Source: Spirochaetota bacterium
GTDB taxonomy: Bacteria > Spirochaetota > Spirochaetia > Treponematales > Rectinemataceae
Reading direction: 5' to 3'
Assembly (NCBI GenBank): GCA_026398595.1
Contig: JAPLSO010000019.1
Location: 1 to 64,000, forward strand
Length of the DNA: 64,000 nt
The position numbers and the translations under genes were made by a program. A model generated the notes under the pieces. It was not told where the DNA came from. It saw nothing but the letters and a program-made list of their open reading frames with translations, and ran no database searches. This document shows, one piece after another, positions 42,260-50,837 of the stretch. Numbering within the stretch: position 1 is the stretch's first letter; every line of letters begins with the position of its first letter.

Positions 42260-42850
42260 ATGTCTGCAATACGAGTACCCAATGAAGCGTTATTTGACAA
42301 ATTGATATCATTAGGTGCAGATTTAAATGCAAAAACAGATGATGGGCAGACAATACTCCAAAATGCTTCTATATGGGCATGTGGAAAGGATGGAGGAAAT
42401 ATTATAAAAAAACTAATTGGTCTAGGAATTGATCTGAATAGTAGAAGCGGAGAAAATAATTCAACTCCATTAATGTTTATGGTTCAAATGTATAATTGTG
42501 ATAGTCGTAATATTGAATTGTTAATAAAAAATGGCACAAGAGTTAACGAGAAAGATAGAAATGGAAATACTGCCTTGATGCTAGCTACTACTGAAAGTAA
42601 AAATGAGAACATGCAAAGACTTTTAAGTAATGGAGCGAATATCAACGAAGTGAACAATTTTGGTGAAACTGCATTAATGATTGCAGCACGATTTGATAGG
42701 ACTGGTGATACGATAAAAATGCTTCTTGATGAAGGAGCAAATGCAAAGATTAAATCAAGAGATAATAAAACTGCTTTTAATTATGCTGAAAAAAATAGTA
42801 ATATTAAAAACTCTATGATTTATTGGAGGCTTAATGATTTACAGTATTAA
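42260..42850 (+). CDS. Ankyrin-repeat protein, 5' end cut by the IS200-type element
   Basis: 196 aa from the first ATG, A+T rich. Four to five ankyrin repeats: LISLGADLNAKTDDGQTILQ, STPLMFMVQMY, KDRNGNTALMLATTESKN, NNFGETALMIAARFDRTG and a last partial one. The frame is open upstream (about 42215) and encodes NKWGETPLM in line with the repeat consensus, so the real gene began earlier and the IS took its 5' end. It could use ATG 42260 internally. Ankyrin proteins mediate protein binding; in islands they are often immunity or effector proteins. Confidence 0.7.
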   Translation: MSAIRVPNEALFDKLISLGADLNAKTDDGQTILQNASIWACGKDGGNIIKKLIGLGIDLNSRSGENNSTPLMFMVQMYNCDSRNIELLIKNGTRVNEKDRNGNTALMLATTESKNENMQRLLSNGANINEVNNFGETALMIAARFDRTGDTIKMLLDEGANAKIKSRDNKTAFNYAEKNSNIKNSMIYWRLNDLQY

Positions 42851-42859
42851 TGGATTTTG

Positions 42860-43113
42860 ATATTCACAATGGGTTAGACGCTTAAGCGTCGGTTCACCTT
42901 GTGCGAAGGCAAATTGTAGGGTCAGTCGATTCCTGGAGGATGCGGGTACGACAATCCAGAACACCATACGAAGAGGGGAGAACCAAAGGGCGTATAACGC
43001 CCCGGCGCGAAAGCGCTAGAGCCATAGTGGGTCGAATGGGCCAGTCGTTAGGCCACGGTAAGGCGATACAGGAAAATCAGTCGGTTCAAGTCCGGCGTCG
43101 CCTATTCGGTTAT
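42860..43113 (+). ncRNA. Structured non-coding stretch with tRNA-like 3' end (candidate RNA)
   Basis: Between the ankyrin and DsrE genes lie 250 bp with no credible protein gene but many stems: GACGCTTAAGCGTC, GGGCG-TATAA-CGCCC, GGCGC-GAAA-GCGCT (GNRA loop), GGCC-AGTCGTTA-GGCC. The 3' end is tRNA-like: AGGCGAT (43060s) pairs with GTCGCCT, and GTCGG-TTCAAGT-CCGGC is a proper T arm. The D and anticodon arms are missing, replaced by 12 bases. The family is not recognised. RNase P, tmRNA, SRP and group I intron motifs were looked for and not found. Confidence 0.35.
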
Positions 43114-43170
43114 ATGTGCATGAATACAAATTTACATATATAATAAAAGTCATCAATGAAGGAGCTGAAG

Positions 43171-43491
43171 ATGAAACTGGGAATAATTCTCGAAACAAAA
43201 GAACTTGAGAAAGCATGGAATGCATTTCGCTTTGCGGTGACAGCCAGAAAGCAAGGGCATGAAGTGAAAGTGTTCCTCATGGGGGAAGCGGTGGAATGCG
43301 AGGGTTTGACCCATGAGAAATACAATGTAGACGAGCAGCTAAAGAAGTTTGTCGCCGCAGGTGGTGAAATCCTGGCATGCGGGACATGCTTGAAGTCTCG
43401 CCAAAAGGAAGGAACTGAAGCTTGTCCGCTTGCTACAATGATCGATTGTATAAAACTGGTAGAGTGGGCCGAAAAAGTAGTGACCTTTTAG
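43171..43491 (+). CDS. DsrE-family sulfur-relay-like protein
   Basis: 106 aa from ATG 43171 (GGAGCTGAAG ahead). DsrE/YchN fold features: KLGIILETKELEKAWNAFRF, GHEVKVFLMGEAVECEG, KYNVDEQLKKFVAAGGEILACGTC with a CxxC pair, and ACPLATM. Proteins of this kind bind sulfur or act as small thiol carriers. It is followed by an imperfect hairpin (43499-43532) and then, on the opposite strand, the two permease genes and a PadR regulator. These often occur together in anaerobes. The exact role is unknown. Confidence 0.82.
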   Translation: MKLGIILETKELEKAWNAFRFAVTARKQGHEVKVFLMGEAVECEGLTHEKYNVDEQLKKFVAAGGEILACGTCLKSRQKEGTEACPLATMIDCIKLVEWAEKVVTF

Positions 43492-43595
43492 ACTGTAATA
43501 GGCCCGCTGATCATCCAGATTAGCGAGCCTATGCGGTGGGATAGATTGTCGTCCTGTTCAAATTCAGCATCGCCTACTTGCCAAGTAAGCCAATT

Positions 43596-44132
43596 TCAAA
43601 TGAGGTTTTCAGCATTCCCATATACACGATCGACCTCCTTCTGGGGAACGAACTGAATGATTAACTTAGCGATGACAATGATACCTACAATATCGATTGC
43701 AAACCGCGACAGGGCAAAACGAAGTCCCAAGGCTCCGATCTCAAAGAGCAGCATCGGTATCTTGGTCGTAGACCAAGCGCCTATAAAGATGAGGATATTC
43801 TTGAAGCTCGCCCCCTTCTTCATGAGAACTGCTGCGAAGGGGAAAGCACCATAGAGCGGCCCTGCCGCGAATGAGCCAAGCAGGAAGGCAATAACTGTTC
43901 CCTTGAGTCCAGAACCCTTACCCATGTATTTGATCATTTTCTCGCGCGGCACCCAGATATCAAGAAGGCCAAGAAGTATGAATATAGGCGGAATCAGGAG
44001 GAACATAGTCTTGGTCTGGAAAGCAATCATCGAGATAGATTTGGACCGATAAGAGGGGAAGACTAAAAGAAACATTATGAATAAGAACACCGAAATAATA
44101 GCCACCAGGTACCGCTTGAAGAAGTTTTTCAT
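43596..44132 (-). CDS. Permease half 2 (COG0701/ArsP-like)
   Basis: 178 aa from ATG 44132, which overlaps the preceding stop (ATGA at 44129-44132). About five hydrophobic helices. LGSFAAGPLYGAFPFAAVLMKKGASFKN is the diagnostic region with GAWSTTKIPMLLFE. COG0701 permeases normally contain two such halves in one chain of about 330 residues; here they are two genes. Related ArsP proteins export organoarsenicals. Substrate here unknown. Confidence 0.8.
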   Translation of the reverse strand: MKNFFKRYLVAIISVFLFIMFLLVFPSYRSKSISMIAFQTKTMFLLIPPIFILLGLLDIWVPREKMIKYMGKGSGLKGTVIAFLLGSFAAGPLYGAFPFAAVLMKKGASFKNILIFIGAWSTTKIPMLLFEIGALGLRFALSRFAIDIVGIIVIAKLIIQFVPQKEVDRVYGNAENLI

Positions 44133-44611
44133 AAGCTCACCACCCAACCGACGAATAGTGCAACGGCGAAAGAGAAGATAAAGGCAAAACTATTCCTGAG
44201 AATTGCAGCCTTGCGCCCGAAATACTTTGCCTCCATGGGTAGGGTGACGACACCGACCATCATGAGGCTGGATATAAAGGCAGCGATTTGCGTCGCTCCC
44301 GCTCCATTTTGCATAAGCGCGGCAGCGGCAGGAAAGGCTACAAAACCAGGTATAAGCGTAATAGCCCCGACGAGCGCGGCGATAACAATGCCTAGTACTC
44401 CGCTCCCGCTCCCGAGGAAACGCGAAATGGTTGCGGTATCGAGTACCGCGAGCGTCACAGCTACCAAGAGAAGAACGACGAGAAATTGGGGTAGAATTAC
44501 CTCAAAGGCCTTCAGTGCTTTCAGTAGGGCTTTCTTTGTTTTTCCGAAATCTCGGAAGGCTGACACAAGCAAACCCGCCCCAGCAATTACATAGAGAAGT
44601 ATCGTATCCAC
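44129..44611 (-). CDS. Permease half 1 (COG0701/ArsP-like)
   Basis: 160 aa, about five helices. FLGSGSGVLGIVIAALVGAITLIPGFVAFPAAAALMQNGAGATQIAAFISSL, seen here as several overlapping motifs, mirrors the GPLYGAFPFAAVLMKKGAS region of its partner, as expected for the two inverted halves of the permease. Located 48 bp downstream of the regulator gene. It probably forms a heterodimer with the next gene product. Confidence 0.8.
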   Translation of the reverse strand: MDTILLYVIAGAGLLVSAFRDFGKTKKALLKALKAFEVILPQFLVVLLLVAVTLAVLDTATISRFLGSGSGVLGIVIAALVGAITLIPGFVAFPAAAALMQNGAGATQIAAFISSLMMVGVVTLPMEAKYFGRKAAILRNSFAFIFSFAVALFVGWVVSL

Positions 44612-44659
44612 ACTTGCCTCGTTTGATTTTTGATGAGTTAAAGCTTTGTTCTCGTTACC

Positions 44660-45049
44660 CTATTTATTCAGGTTTTTCAGATCTTCGACGAAGGCTCCAT
44701 ATGCATCGATAGATTTTTGGATCACTAGGGGCCAGGTCTGAAGAAAATCTAGACCTTCCTTGGTAATTCTGTACTCTCGACGTGCGGGGCCGGGCGTCTC
44801 AGCCGCCCATGCCGATTCTAAGAATCCTTCCGCCTCAAGGTGTCTGAGGTGCCGATATGCCTTGGTAGGATCAACTTCATTGATGCCATACCGTCCAAGC
44901 CTCTCGACAAGATCGTAGCCATGGGATGGGGTCTGGGCGATAAGAAGTAGAAGGCAAGGATCGATAAAGTGGCTATGTCCTCCGCATCGGCAACCCTTTT
45001 CGCCTGCTACCTTTTCACTCTCGCATTTACAGTCATTCGATTCACACAT
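44660..45049 (-). CDS. PadR-family regulator with Cys/His-rich N-terminal extension
   Basis: 129 aa. The first 25 residues contain six Cys and the GHSHF stretch (CESNDCKCESEK, CRCGGHSHF), an unusual potential metal- or thiol-sensing segment. A winged helix of the PadR type follows: PSHGYDLVERLGRYGINEVD, AYRHLRHLEAEGFLESAW and GPARREYRITKEG. It should repress its own operon by binding the dyad at 45069-45095, 20 bp ahead of its start. Loss of repression in response to thiol or metal is inference. Confidence 0.85.
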   Translation of the reverse strand: MCESNDCKCESEKVAGEKGCRCGGHSHFIDPCLLLLIAQTPSHGYDLVERLGRYGINEVDPTKAYRHLRHLEAEGFLESAWAAETPGPARREYRITKEGLDFLQTWPLVIQKSIDAYGAFVEDLKNLNK

Positions 45050-45068
45050 GAGTCCTCTCCTGAGTTTA

Positions 45069-45095
45069 CACTTATAGTCAAGTACCCTATAAGTG
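45069..45095. promoter_or_regulatory. Operator-like perfect dyad upstream of the PadR gene
   Basis: CACTTATAG (45069-45077), 9-base spacer and exact complement CTATAAGTG (45087-45095). It lies 20 bp before the regulator ATG, at a place that would cover the -10 region. The AT-rich dyad fits autorepression by a winged-helix dimer. Confidence 0.7.
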
Positions 45096-45248
45096 CATAA
45101 TACATCTACAATCTATATTACACTATTTACGTAACCTGTCAAGCTTTTTCTGAACTTCTTTTTCCCCTTTTGATAGTCGATTGACTTTCTTGAATCGCTT
45201 GGGACGCCTTTGCGCGTTCAATCAAAATTCTCACAGGAGGTCTCTTAA

Positions 45249-45416
45249 ATGGTAGTCGACATGTACTACAGGTTCGGCGTCGGCATCTTCATGATGCTCG
45301 TCGAAGGTGAACAGGTTTACGGGCAAACGCCGGGAGGCAAGCGGGAATACCTCGGCCCTGTCTCAAAGCTCAAGGCGTTGAAGCGTGAGCTTATGGCATG
45401 GGAGGTCGGCGTATGA
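45249..45416 (+). CDS. 55-aa hypothetical protein upstream of radC
   Basis: ATG at 45249 preceded by CAGGAGG. Sequence runs MVVDMYYRFGVGIFMMLVEG to GGKREYLGPVSKLKALKREL and ends WEVGV. The stop overlaps the radC ATG (ATGA at 45413-45416), which strongly supports translation. Probably a small island protein of unknown role. Confidence 0.7.
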   Translation: MVVDMYYRFGVGIFMMLVEGEQVYGQTPGGKREYLGPVSKLKALKRELMAWEVGV

Positions 45417-45890
45417 ATGACAACGACAAGTCGGAAGTCATCTCCATGATCCAGGCTGGCAAGTACCATGAGGCAGTCGCCCGGATCGTCTCGGAAGTCC
45501 AGATCACCAAACCTAGTGATGCCGTGCAGCTTCTTGCCAGGTTTATAGGGAAGTCCCAGGAACACTTCATCGTCATCACCCTAGACGGGGCTCACAGGCC
45601 TATCAAGACACGGGCCATCACCAAGGGACTCGTCAATAAGACCATGATCCACCCGCGAGAAGTCTTCCGGGTTGCAATCAAGGACAATGCCGTGGCGGTT
45701 ATCGTATCGCACAATCATCCGTCAGGCTCTACCGAGCCGTCAAAGGAGGACATCGAGATCACGAAGCGGCTGAAGGATGCGGGGGAGCTTGTCGGCATCC
45801 CGGTGCTGGATCACGTAATCATCGGCAAGTTCGGCTCCTACAGTTTCGTTGAACATGGCCTGAATCGCCCCGGGTTTACCGGAGAGCCTG

Positions 45891-45898
<8 letters not shown>
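45413..45898 (+). CDS. radC: RadC-family protein (JAB/MPN domain), 3' end inside IS3 element
   Basis: 161 codons. The metal motif is SHNHPSGSTEPSKEDIEIT, the JAMM-like HxHPSG(x)D site, and LDHVIIGKFGSYSFVEHGL is the usual end of the family. In this copy the frame then enters the left terminal repeat of the IS3-type element at 45861 and adds NRPGFTGEPVM before a stop, so the native last residues are replaced. RadC of this short form is common in mobile islands and phage-like elements. It likely remains functional, as only the end is lost. Confidence 0.85.
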
Positions 45899-47029
<1,131 letters not shown>

Positions 47030-47209
47030 GACCCTATCCTCTCAAACAATCCGGTCTCCGGTAAACCCGGGGCGGTTCACTAAAAGTGTGAGCTAAAAGG
47101 GGAATTTGATACAGCTCCACACATTTGATACATAGAAAATATTGCTGTCTCTTACTATATGATGTATAATGATACTATCAGACTACTGAGAAACAGGGTG
47201 CCGGATGGT

Positions 47210-47251
47210 CTTTTAAGGCGTGGGTCACGTGTTCGAATCACGTGCGGCTCA
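47210..47251. repeat. attR: second copy of the 42-bp tRNA-Lys 3' segment
   Basis: Exact repeat of 38960-39001. It marks the right end of the island. The flanks after both copies also look alike (AGTCTTTTA within 18 bp), but with mismatches. Confidence 0.93.
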
Positions 47252-47276
47252 AAATAGAGTCTTTTAGGATTGGTTC

Positions 47277-47305
47277 TTGTCTGCGGAGCGTTCGATCTGT
47301 ATCGT
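47277..47305 (+). promoter_or_regulatory. Candidate promoter of plsY just right of attR
   Basis: TTGTCT (47277-47282), 17-bp spacer, TATCGT (47300-47305), 7 bp before the ATG. The transcript would be nearly leaderless, in keeping with the weak ribosome site. Confidence 0.35.
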
Positions 47306-47311
47306 AGGACT

Positions 47312-47983
47312 ATGGATATCGTAAAACTGCTTCTGGGATTGTTAACCGCTTATCTCATCGGGTCCTTCCCGACCGGCGTAATTGTCGGGAAACTCTTATT
47401 CCATAAAGATCCTCGGGATAGCGGCAGCGGGGCGAGCGGCGCGACGAACATTTTCAGGCAATTCGGTCCCGCGGCCGGAGTCGCTGTCATCTTCGTCGAT
47501 GTCGCCAAGGGCGCGCTGGCTGTGGCCGCTTCCGCCGCACTGGGCTCCGGAGCGGCTGCCGCGGCCGCAACCCCGGCCCCGTCGACAGTCATTCTACTGA
47601 TCCGGATAGCGGGCGCCCTTCTTGCCGTCCTGGGGCATGTCTATCCAATATTCGCCGGATTCAGGGGCGGAAAGGGCGTGGCGACAGGCGCGGGCGCTCT
47701 CCTGATCATCGCCCCCGAGGCAGTCCTGTGGTCGGGGGCGGGTTTTCTTCTCGTAATTGGCTTGACGGGCATTGTTTCCGCTAGCTCCATTACGGCCGCG
47801 CTGATCCTGCCTGTCTCGGTCGGCCTGGGAGCGGCCGGAGTCCCTCCCTCGCCCTGGCTTTTTGGTGTTTCCGCCCTCCTTGCCCTCTTCGTCGTATTCA
47901 CCCATAGGGCGAATATTCGCCGGATAATCAGAAAAGAGGAGAAATCCTTCCCCAGACTGAGATTCCTCAGAAAGAAGCCCTGA
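47312..47983 (+). CDS. plsY: Acyl-phosphate:glycerol-3-phosphate acyltransferase
   Basis: 223 aa, about five membrane helices. Family motifs are LIGSFPTGVIVGKLLFHKDPRD with GSGASGATNIFRQFG (motif 1), GHVYPIFAGFRGGKGVATGAG (motif 2) and the third near AVLWSGAG. It transfers an acyl chain from acyl-phosphate to glycerol-3-phosphate, the first step of phospholipid synthesis. Followed after 54 bp by the FakA-FakB fusion, which can make acyl-phosphate. Start chosen at 47312. Confidence 0.95.
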   Translation: MDIVKLLLGLLTAYLIGSFPTGVIVGKLLFHKDPRDSGSGASGATNIFRQFGPAAGVAVIFVDVAKGALAVAASAALGSGAAAAAATPAPSTVILLIRIAGALLAVLGHVYPIFAGFRGGKGVATGAGALLIIAPEAVLWSGAGFLLVIGLTGIVSASSITAALILPVSVGLGAAGVPPSPWLFGVSALLALFVVFTHRANIRRIIRKEEKSFPRLRFLRKKP

Positions 47984-48037
47984 ATGCCACATCTGGTGGT
48001 GCTTGCTAGGTGACAAAATGTGTAATATTGTAAAATT

Positions 48038-49894
48038 GTGTTGAAAATAGCCTACCTTGATGGTCTGCGCCTCCGCAGGGCTATCCTCGCCGGATCGCGG
48101 TCTATCATCGTCAACGCCGACGAACTCAATGCCATAAATGTCTTCCCCGTTCCGGACGGGGATACAGGCACCAATATGGCCAGCACCGCGAAGTCCATAG
48201 CTGTTTCCCTCAATGGCGTCCTCCACAAGGACGTCGGAAGCGTTCTCAGGCAGGCCGCCAGGTCGGCCCTCGAAGGCGCCAGGGGCAATTCGGGGGCCAT
48301 CCTCGCCCAGTTTCTCCAGGGACTCGCCCATGAGCTGGGATCCGAGATGAGGATAGGCGCCAAGCGCCTGGCCCAGGCAGCCGTATCCGCCGCGGCGAAA
48401 ACAAAGGCCGCGCTGACCTCTCCCCGCGATGGTACCATTCTCACCGTCCTCGACGACTGGGCCTGTGCCCTTTGCGAGAGCGCATCCCACAGTGACGATA
48501 TCCTCAACGTGTTCCTCTCCGGTTTCGAAGCGGCGAAAGCTTCCCTCGAGAGAACGCGCTACATCCTGCCCGAAATGCGTAAGGCGGGCGTCGTGGACGC
48601 GGGCGCCAAAGGATTCGTTCATTTCCTGGACGGAATGGCTGATCTTTTGAAGTTGGGCAAACATGGCATTAGACGGCTTGCTTCCGAATCGGGCCGCCTC
48701 GCCGCAGGCTTCAGGGAGCGTATGGTTTCCGCCTTGATCCCTGCCCATCCATCATCCGCCCTGCCCGAAACCGGAGATCCGGAAGGACCCCGCTTCTGTA
48801 CCGAAGCCTTGGTCCAGGGATCGGCGGCGTCCCTCGATTCCATCAGGGACGGCCTCGCATCCATGGGAAACAGCGTGGTTGTTGCCGGGGACGAGGAGAT
48901 GATGAGAATCCATGTACACAGCGACAAGCCTGCCGCCGTTTTCGATTTCCTCGAATCCATCGGGAGCGTCGAACAGCACAAAGTGGACGATATGGAGCTT
49001 CAGAGGAGGCTTGCCGCACGCTTGGACTCCTCGCCGGGCAAAAAACCTTTCACCATCGTCACGGATACGGGATGCGATCTCCCGACAGCCTTCATGCTCG
49101 AACATGGAATAATCCAGGTGCCGGCGCTCATCACTATAGATGGAATCACGCGACCCGATGGACCTGCCCTGGATCTGGGCACGATGCACGCGAGGATGGA
49201 GAAAGATCCCGGCTTCAACCTGTCTACGAGCCAACCCACTGACGCGGCCTTCGGCCGGGCCTTCTCCCTTGCTCTCTCCTATGCCGACGAAGCTCTCTAC
49301 ATCGGTCTCACCTCGGCCATGTCGGGGACCTTCCAGGCCGGTAAGCGAGTCGCCGAAGCCTTCGGCGGAAGAATCCGCTGTCTCGATTCGAAATCCATCA
49401 CGGCAGGCCAAGGCGCCCTGGTAGCCTTCGCCGCGGGGCTGGCCGAATCGGGGACTTTTATAGACGAGGCTTTACCCGTACTCGATGAGAAAAGCGGTAG
49501 AACCGAGCTGTTCGTGGCGATAAAAGACTTGCGGAGCCTCATCCGTTCCGGAAGGCTGCACGGTATTAAAAGTCTGGTCTTGAGGAAATTCGGCCTCAAG
49601 CCCCTCCTTGGTACTGACAGAACAGGAAAGGCGGAGAGCCGCGGCCTCTACATCGGAGAGAGGAACGGTGTACCGGCCCTCTTCGCCAAAATCCGGAAAC
49701 TCATCAGCAAAGGAAGGGCAGAGAGCGTTCATATCGTCCATGTCGCCGCGAGGAAAGAGGCCGAAAAGCTGGCCGCTCTCTGCAGGACCTGCGCCGGTTC
49801 CACCATCCGGATTCATGTTTCCGACATGGGCCCCCTCCTCGCTTCGATCGGCTGGCTGGGAGCCGTCGGCATCGCCATTCTTCCCCGAAAGTAA
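48038..49894 (+). CDS. Fatty-acid kinase: FakA-type DhaL domain fused to FakB-type DegV domain
   Basis: 618 aa, GTG start (TTG 48041 possible). Residues 1-200 are the DhaL/DAK2 kinase: NAINVFPVPDGDTGTNM (Mg-binding Asp pair) and ARGNSGAILAQFLQG. Residues about 205-320 match the FakA middle domain: FCTEALVQG, VVAGDEEMMRIHVHSDKP. Residues about 335-618 are a DegV/FakB lipid-binding domain: TIVTDTGCDLP, FNLSTSQPTDAAF, YIGLTSAMSGTFQA and a conserved second half. FakA and FakB are separate proteins in Gram-positives, where they form acyl-phosphate from free fatty acids for PlsY. Here they are one chain, next to plsY. Confidence 0.92.
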   Translation: MLKIAYLDGLRLRRAILAGSRSIIVNADELNAINVFPVPDGDTGTNMASTAKSIAVSLNGVLHKDVGSVLRQAARSALEGARGNSGAILAQFLQGLAHELGSEMRIGAKRLAQAAVSAAAKTKAALTSPRDGTILTVLDDWACALCESASHSDDILNVFLSGFEAAKASLERTRYILPEMRKAGVVDAGAKGFVHFLDGMADLLKLGKHGIRRLASESGRLAAGFRERMVSALIPAHPSSALPETGDPEGPRFCTEALVQGSAASLDSIRDGLASMGNSVVVAGDEEMMRIHVHSDKPAAVFDFLESIGSVEQHKVDDMELQRRLAARLDSSPGKKPFTIVTDTGCDLPTAFMLEHGIIQVPALITIDGITRPDGPALDLGTMHARMEKDPGFNLSTSQPTDAAFGRAFSLALSYADEALYIGLTSAMSGTFQAGKRVAEAFGGRIRCLDSKSITAGQGALVAFAAGLAESGTFIDEALPVLDEKSGRTELFVAIKDLRSLIRSGRLHGIKSLVLRKFGLKPLLGTDRTGKAESRGLYIGERNGVPALFAKIRKLISKGRAESVHIVHVAARKEAEKLAALCRTCAGSTIRIHVSDMGPLLASIGWLGAVGIAILPRK

Positions 49895-50023
49895 TCCGGG
49901 CCTCGGTGTGGCCTTCGGCGCCTGTTTCCCTCTCTCCGCATATTCCGGGAGCAAGCAAACGTTGACTTTCTTCACGTTATTATCCATGATGTCGGCCAAG
50001 ATAAAGCAAAGATCGAGGATGCT

Positions 50024-50512
50024 ATGGGGGAAAAAGCGCGAACGGTTTCGGCTTCCTGCGTCGAGATGGCGGAGATTGTCCAGCCCATGGACATCAACAT
50101 CCATGGCTCGATCTTCGGCGGTCACCTCATGTCCCTGGTGGACAAGGCAGGCGGTATAGCCGCCTGCAGGCACTCCGGAACGAGTGTCGTCACCCTTTCC
50201 GTGGATCATCTCGCCTTCAAGAATCCAGCCCCGGTCGGCACTATCCTTTCCATCAAGGCATCGGTGAATCGCGTCTTCCGCACATCGATGGAAGCTGGGG
50301 TCCGGGTCATCGGCTGGAAGGCTGGGTCGGACGAGGAAACCCTGATCTGCCGCGCCTATATTACGTATGTGGCGGTGGACGAAGCAAAGAAACCCATTCC
50401 CGTGCGACCCATCGTCCCTGAAACCTCCGACCAGATCCGTCGCTGGGAAGAAGCGGGTAGGCGCCGCGAGGCACGCCTGGCCTTGGTATCCTCGCTAGAG
50501 GAACGGCGCTGA
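50024..50512 (+). CDS. Acyl-CoA thioesterase (hotdog, YciA/BACH type)
   Basis: 162 aa. Single hotdog domain with MDINIHGSIFGGHLMSLVDKA, the NxxGxxFGG(x)LM(x)(x)D catalytic loop containing the Asp, and VTLSVDHLAFKNPAPVGTIL. It releases fatty acids from CoA. Located 129 bp downstream of the fatty-acid-kinase fusion, so the free acids could be re-activated as acyl-phosphate. Basic, coiled C-terminal tail (RRREARL). Confidence 0.88.
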   Translation: MGEKARTVSASCVEMAEIVQPMDINIHGSIFGGHLMSLVDKAGGIAACRHSGTSVVTLSVDHLAFKNPAPVGTILSIKASVNRVFRTSMEAGVRVIGWKAGSDEETLICRAYITYVAVDEAKKPIPVRPIVPETSDQIRRWEEAGRRREARLALVSSLEERR

Positions 50513-50780
50513 TCTTATTCACGGGACTGCCCAACACCCGACTCGGCACAGAATCGGCATCTATTGATGGCGCTTTTATCTGTCTTATTGTCATGCATTT
50601 GATGGAGTACGCTGAGGACTGGTCAACAAGTGGATGTTATGTGAGTCCGCTTATTCTTGCAGACTTCGTGACGTCGATTTGTTCAGCTGCTTTAGGTGCT
50701 GTTCCTGATGGTCGTCCTTTCCACATTGCGACCATTGGCGGGCATGATCTATATCTAATTTCAAAAATATTCGATTAAAA
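50513..50780. other. Gap without a recognised gene
   Basis: No credible gene. A 61-codon open frame (50593-50778, plus strand) has no ribosome site and no known motif. The A+T content rises toward 50760-50810, where the promoter of the next gene lies. Confidence 0.5.
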
Positions 50781-50809
50781 TTAGAATTCTATAGTAGAAT
50801 GTCTATAAT
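50781..50809 (+). promoter_or_regulatory. Candidate sigma-70 promoter for the B-repeat lipoprotein
   Basis: TTAGAA (50781-50786), 17-bp spacer, TATAAT (50804-50809). Perfect -10 in an A+T-rich patch; the gene starts 29 bp later. Confidence 0.6.
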
Positions 50810-50837
50810 TGTGCGTAAAGGATGGAGGAACGTTCGG

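Noticed and set aside
42860-43113. RNase P RNA, tmRNA, SRP RNA or group I intron
   Set aside because: None of the conserved core sequences of these RNAs were found, although the segment is stem-rich and ends like a tRNA.
42901-43143. 80-codon frame in the structured stretch of the island
   Set aside because: Arg-rich product without motifs; the DNA is better explained by stem-forming RNA or remnants.
50593-50778. 61-codon frame before the B-repeat lipoprotein gene
   Set aside because: No ribosome site, no neighbours in register and no family signature.
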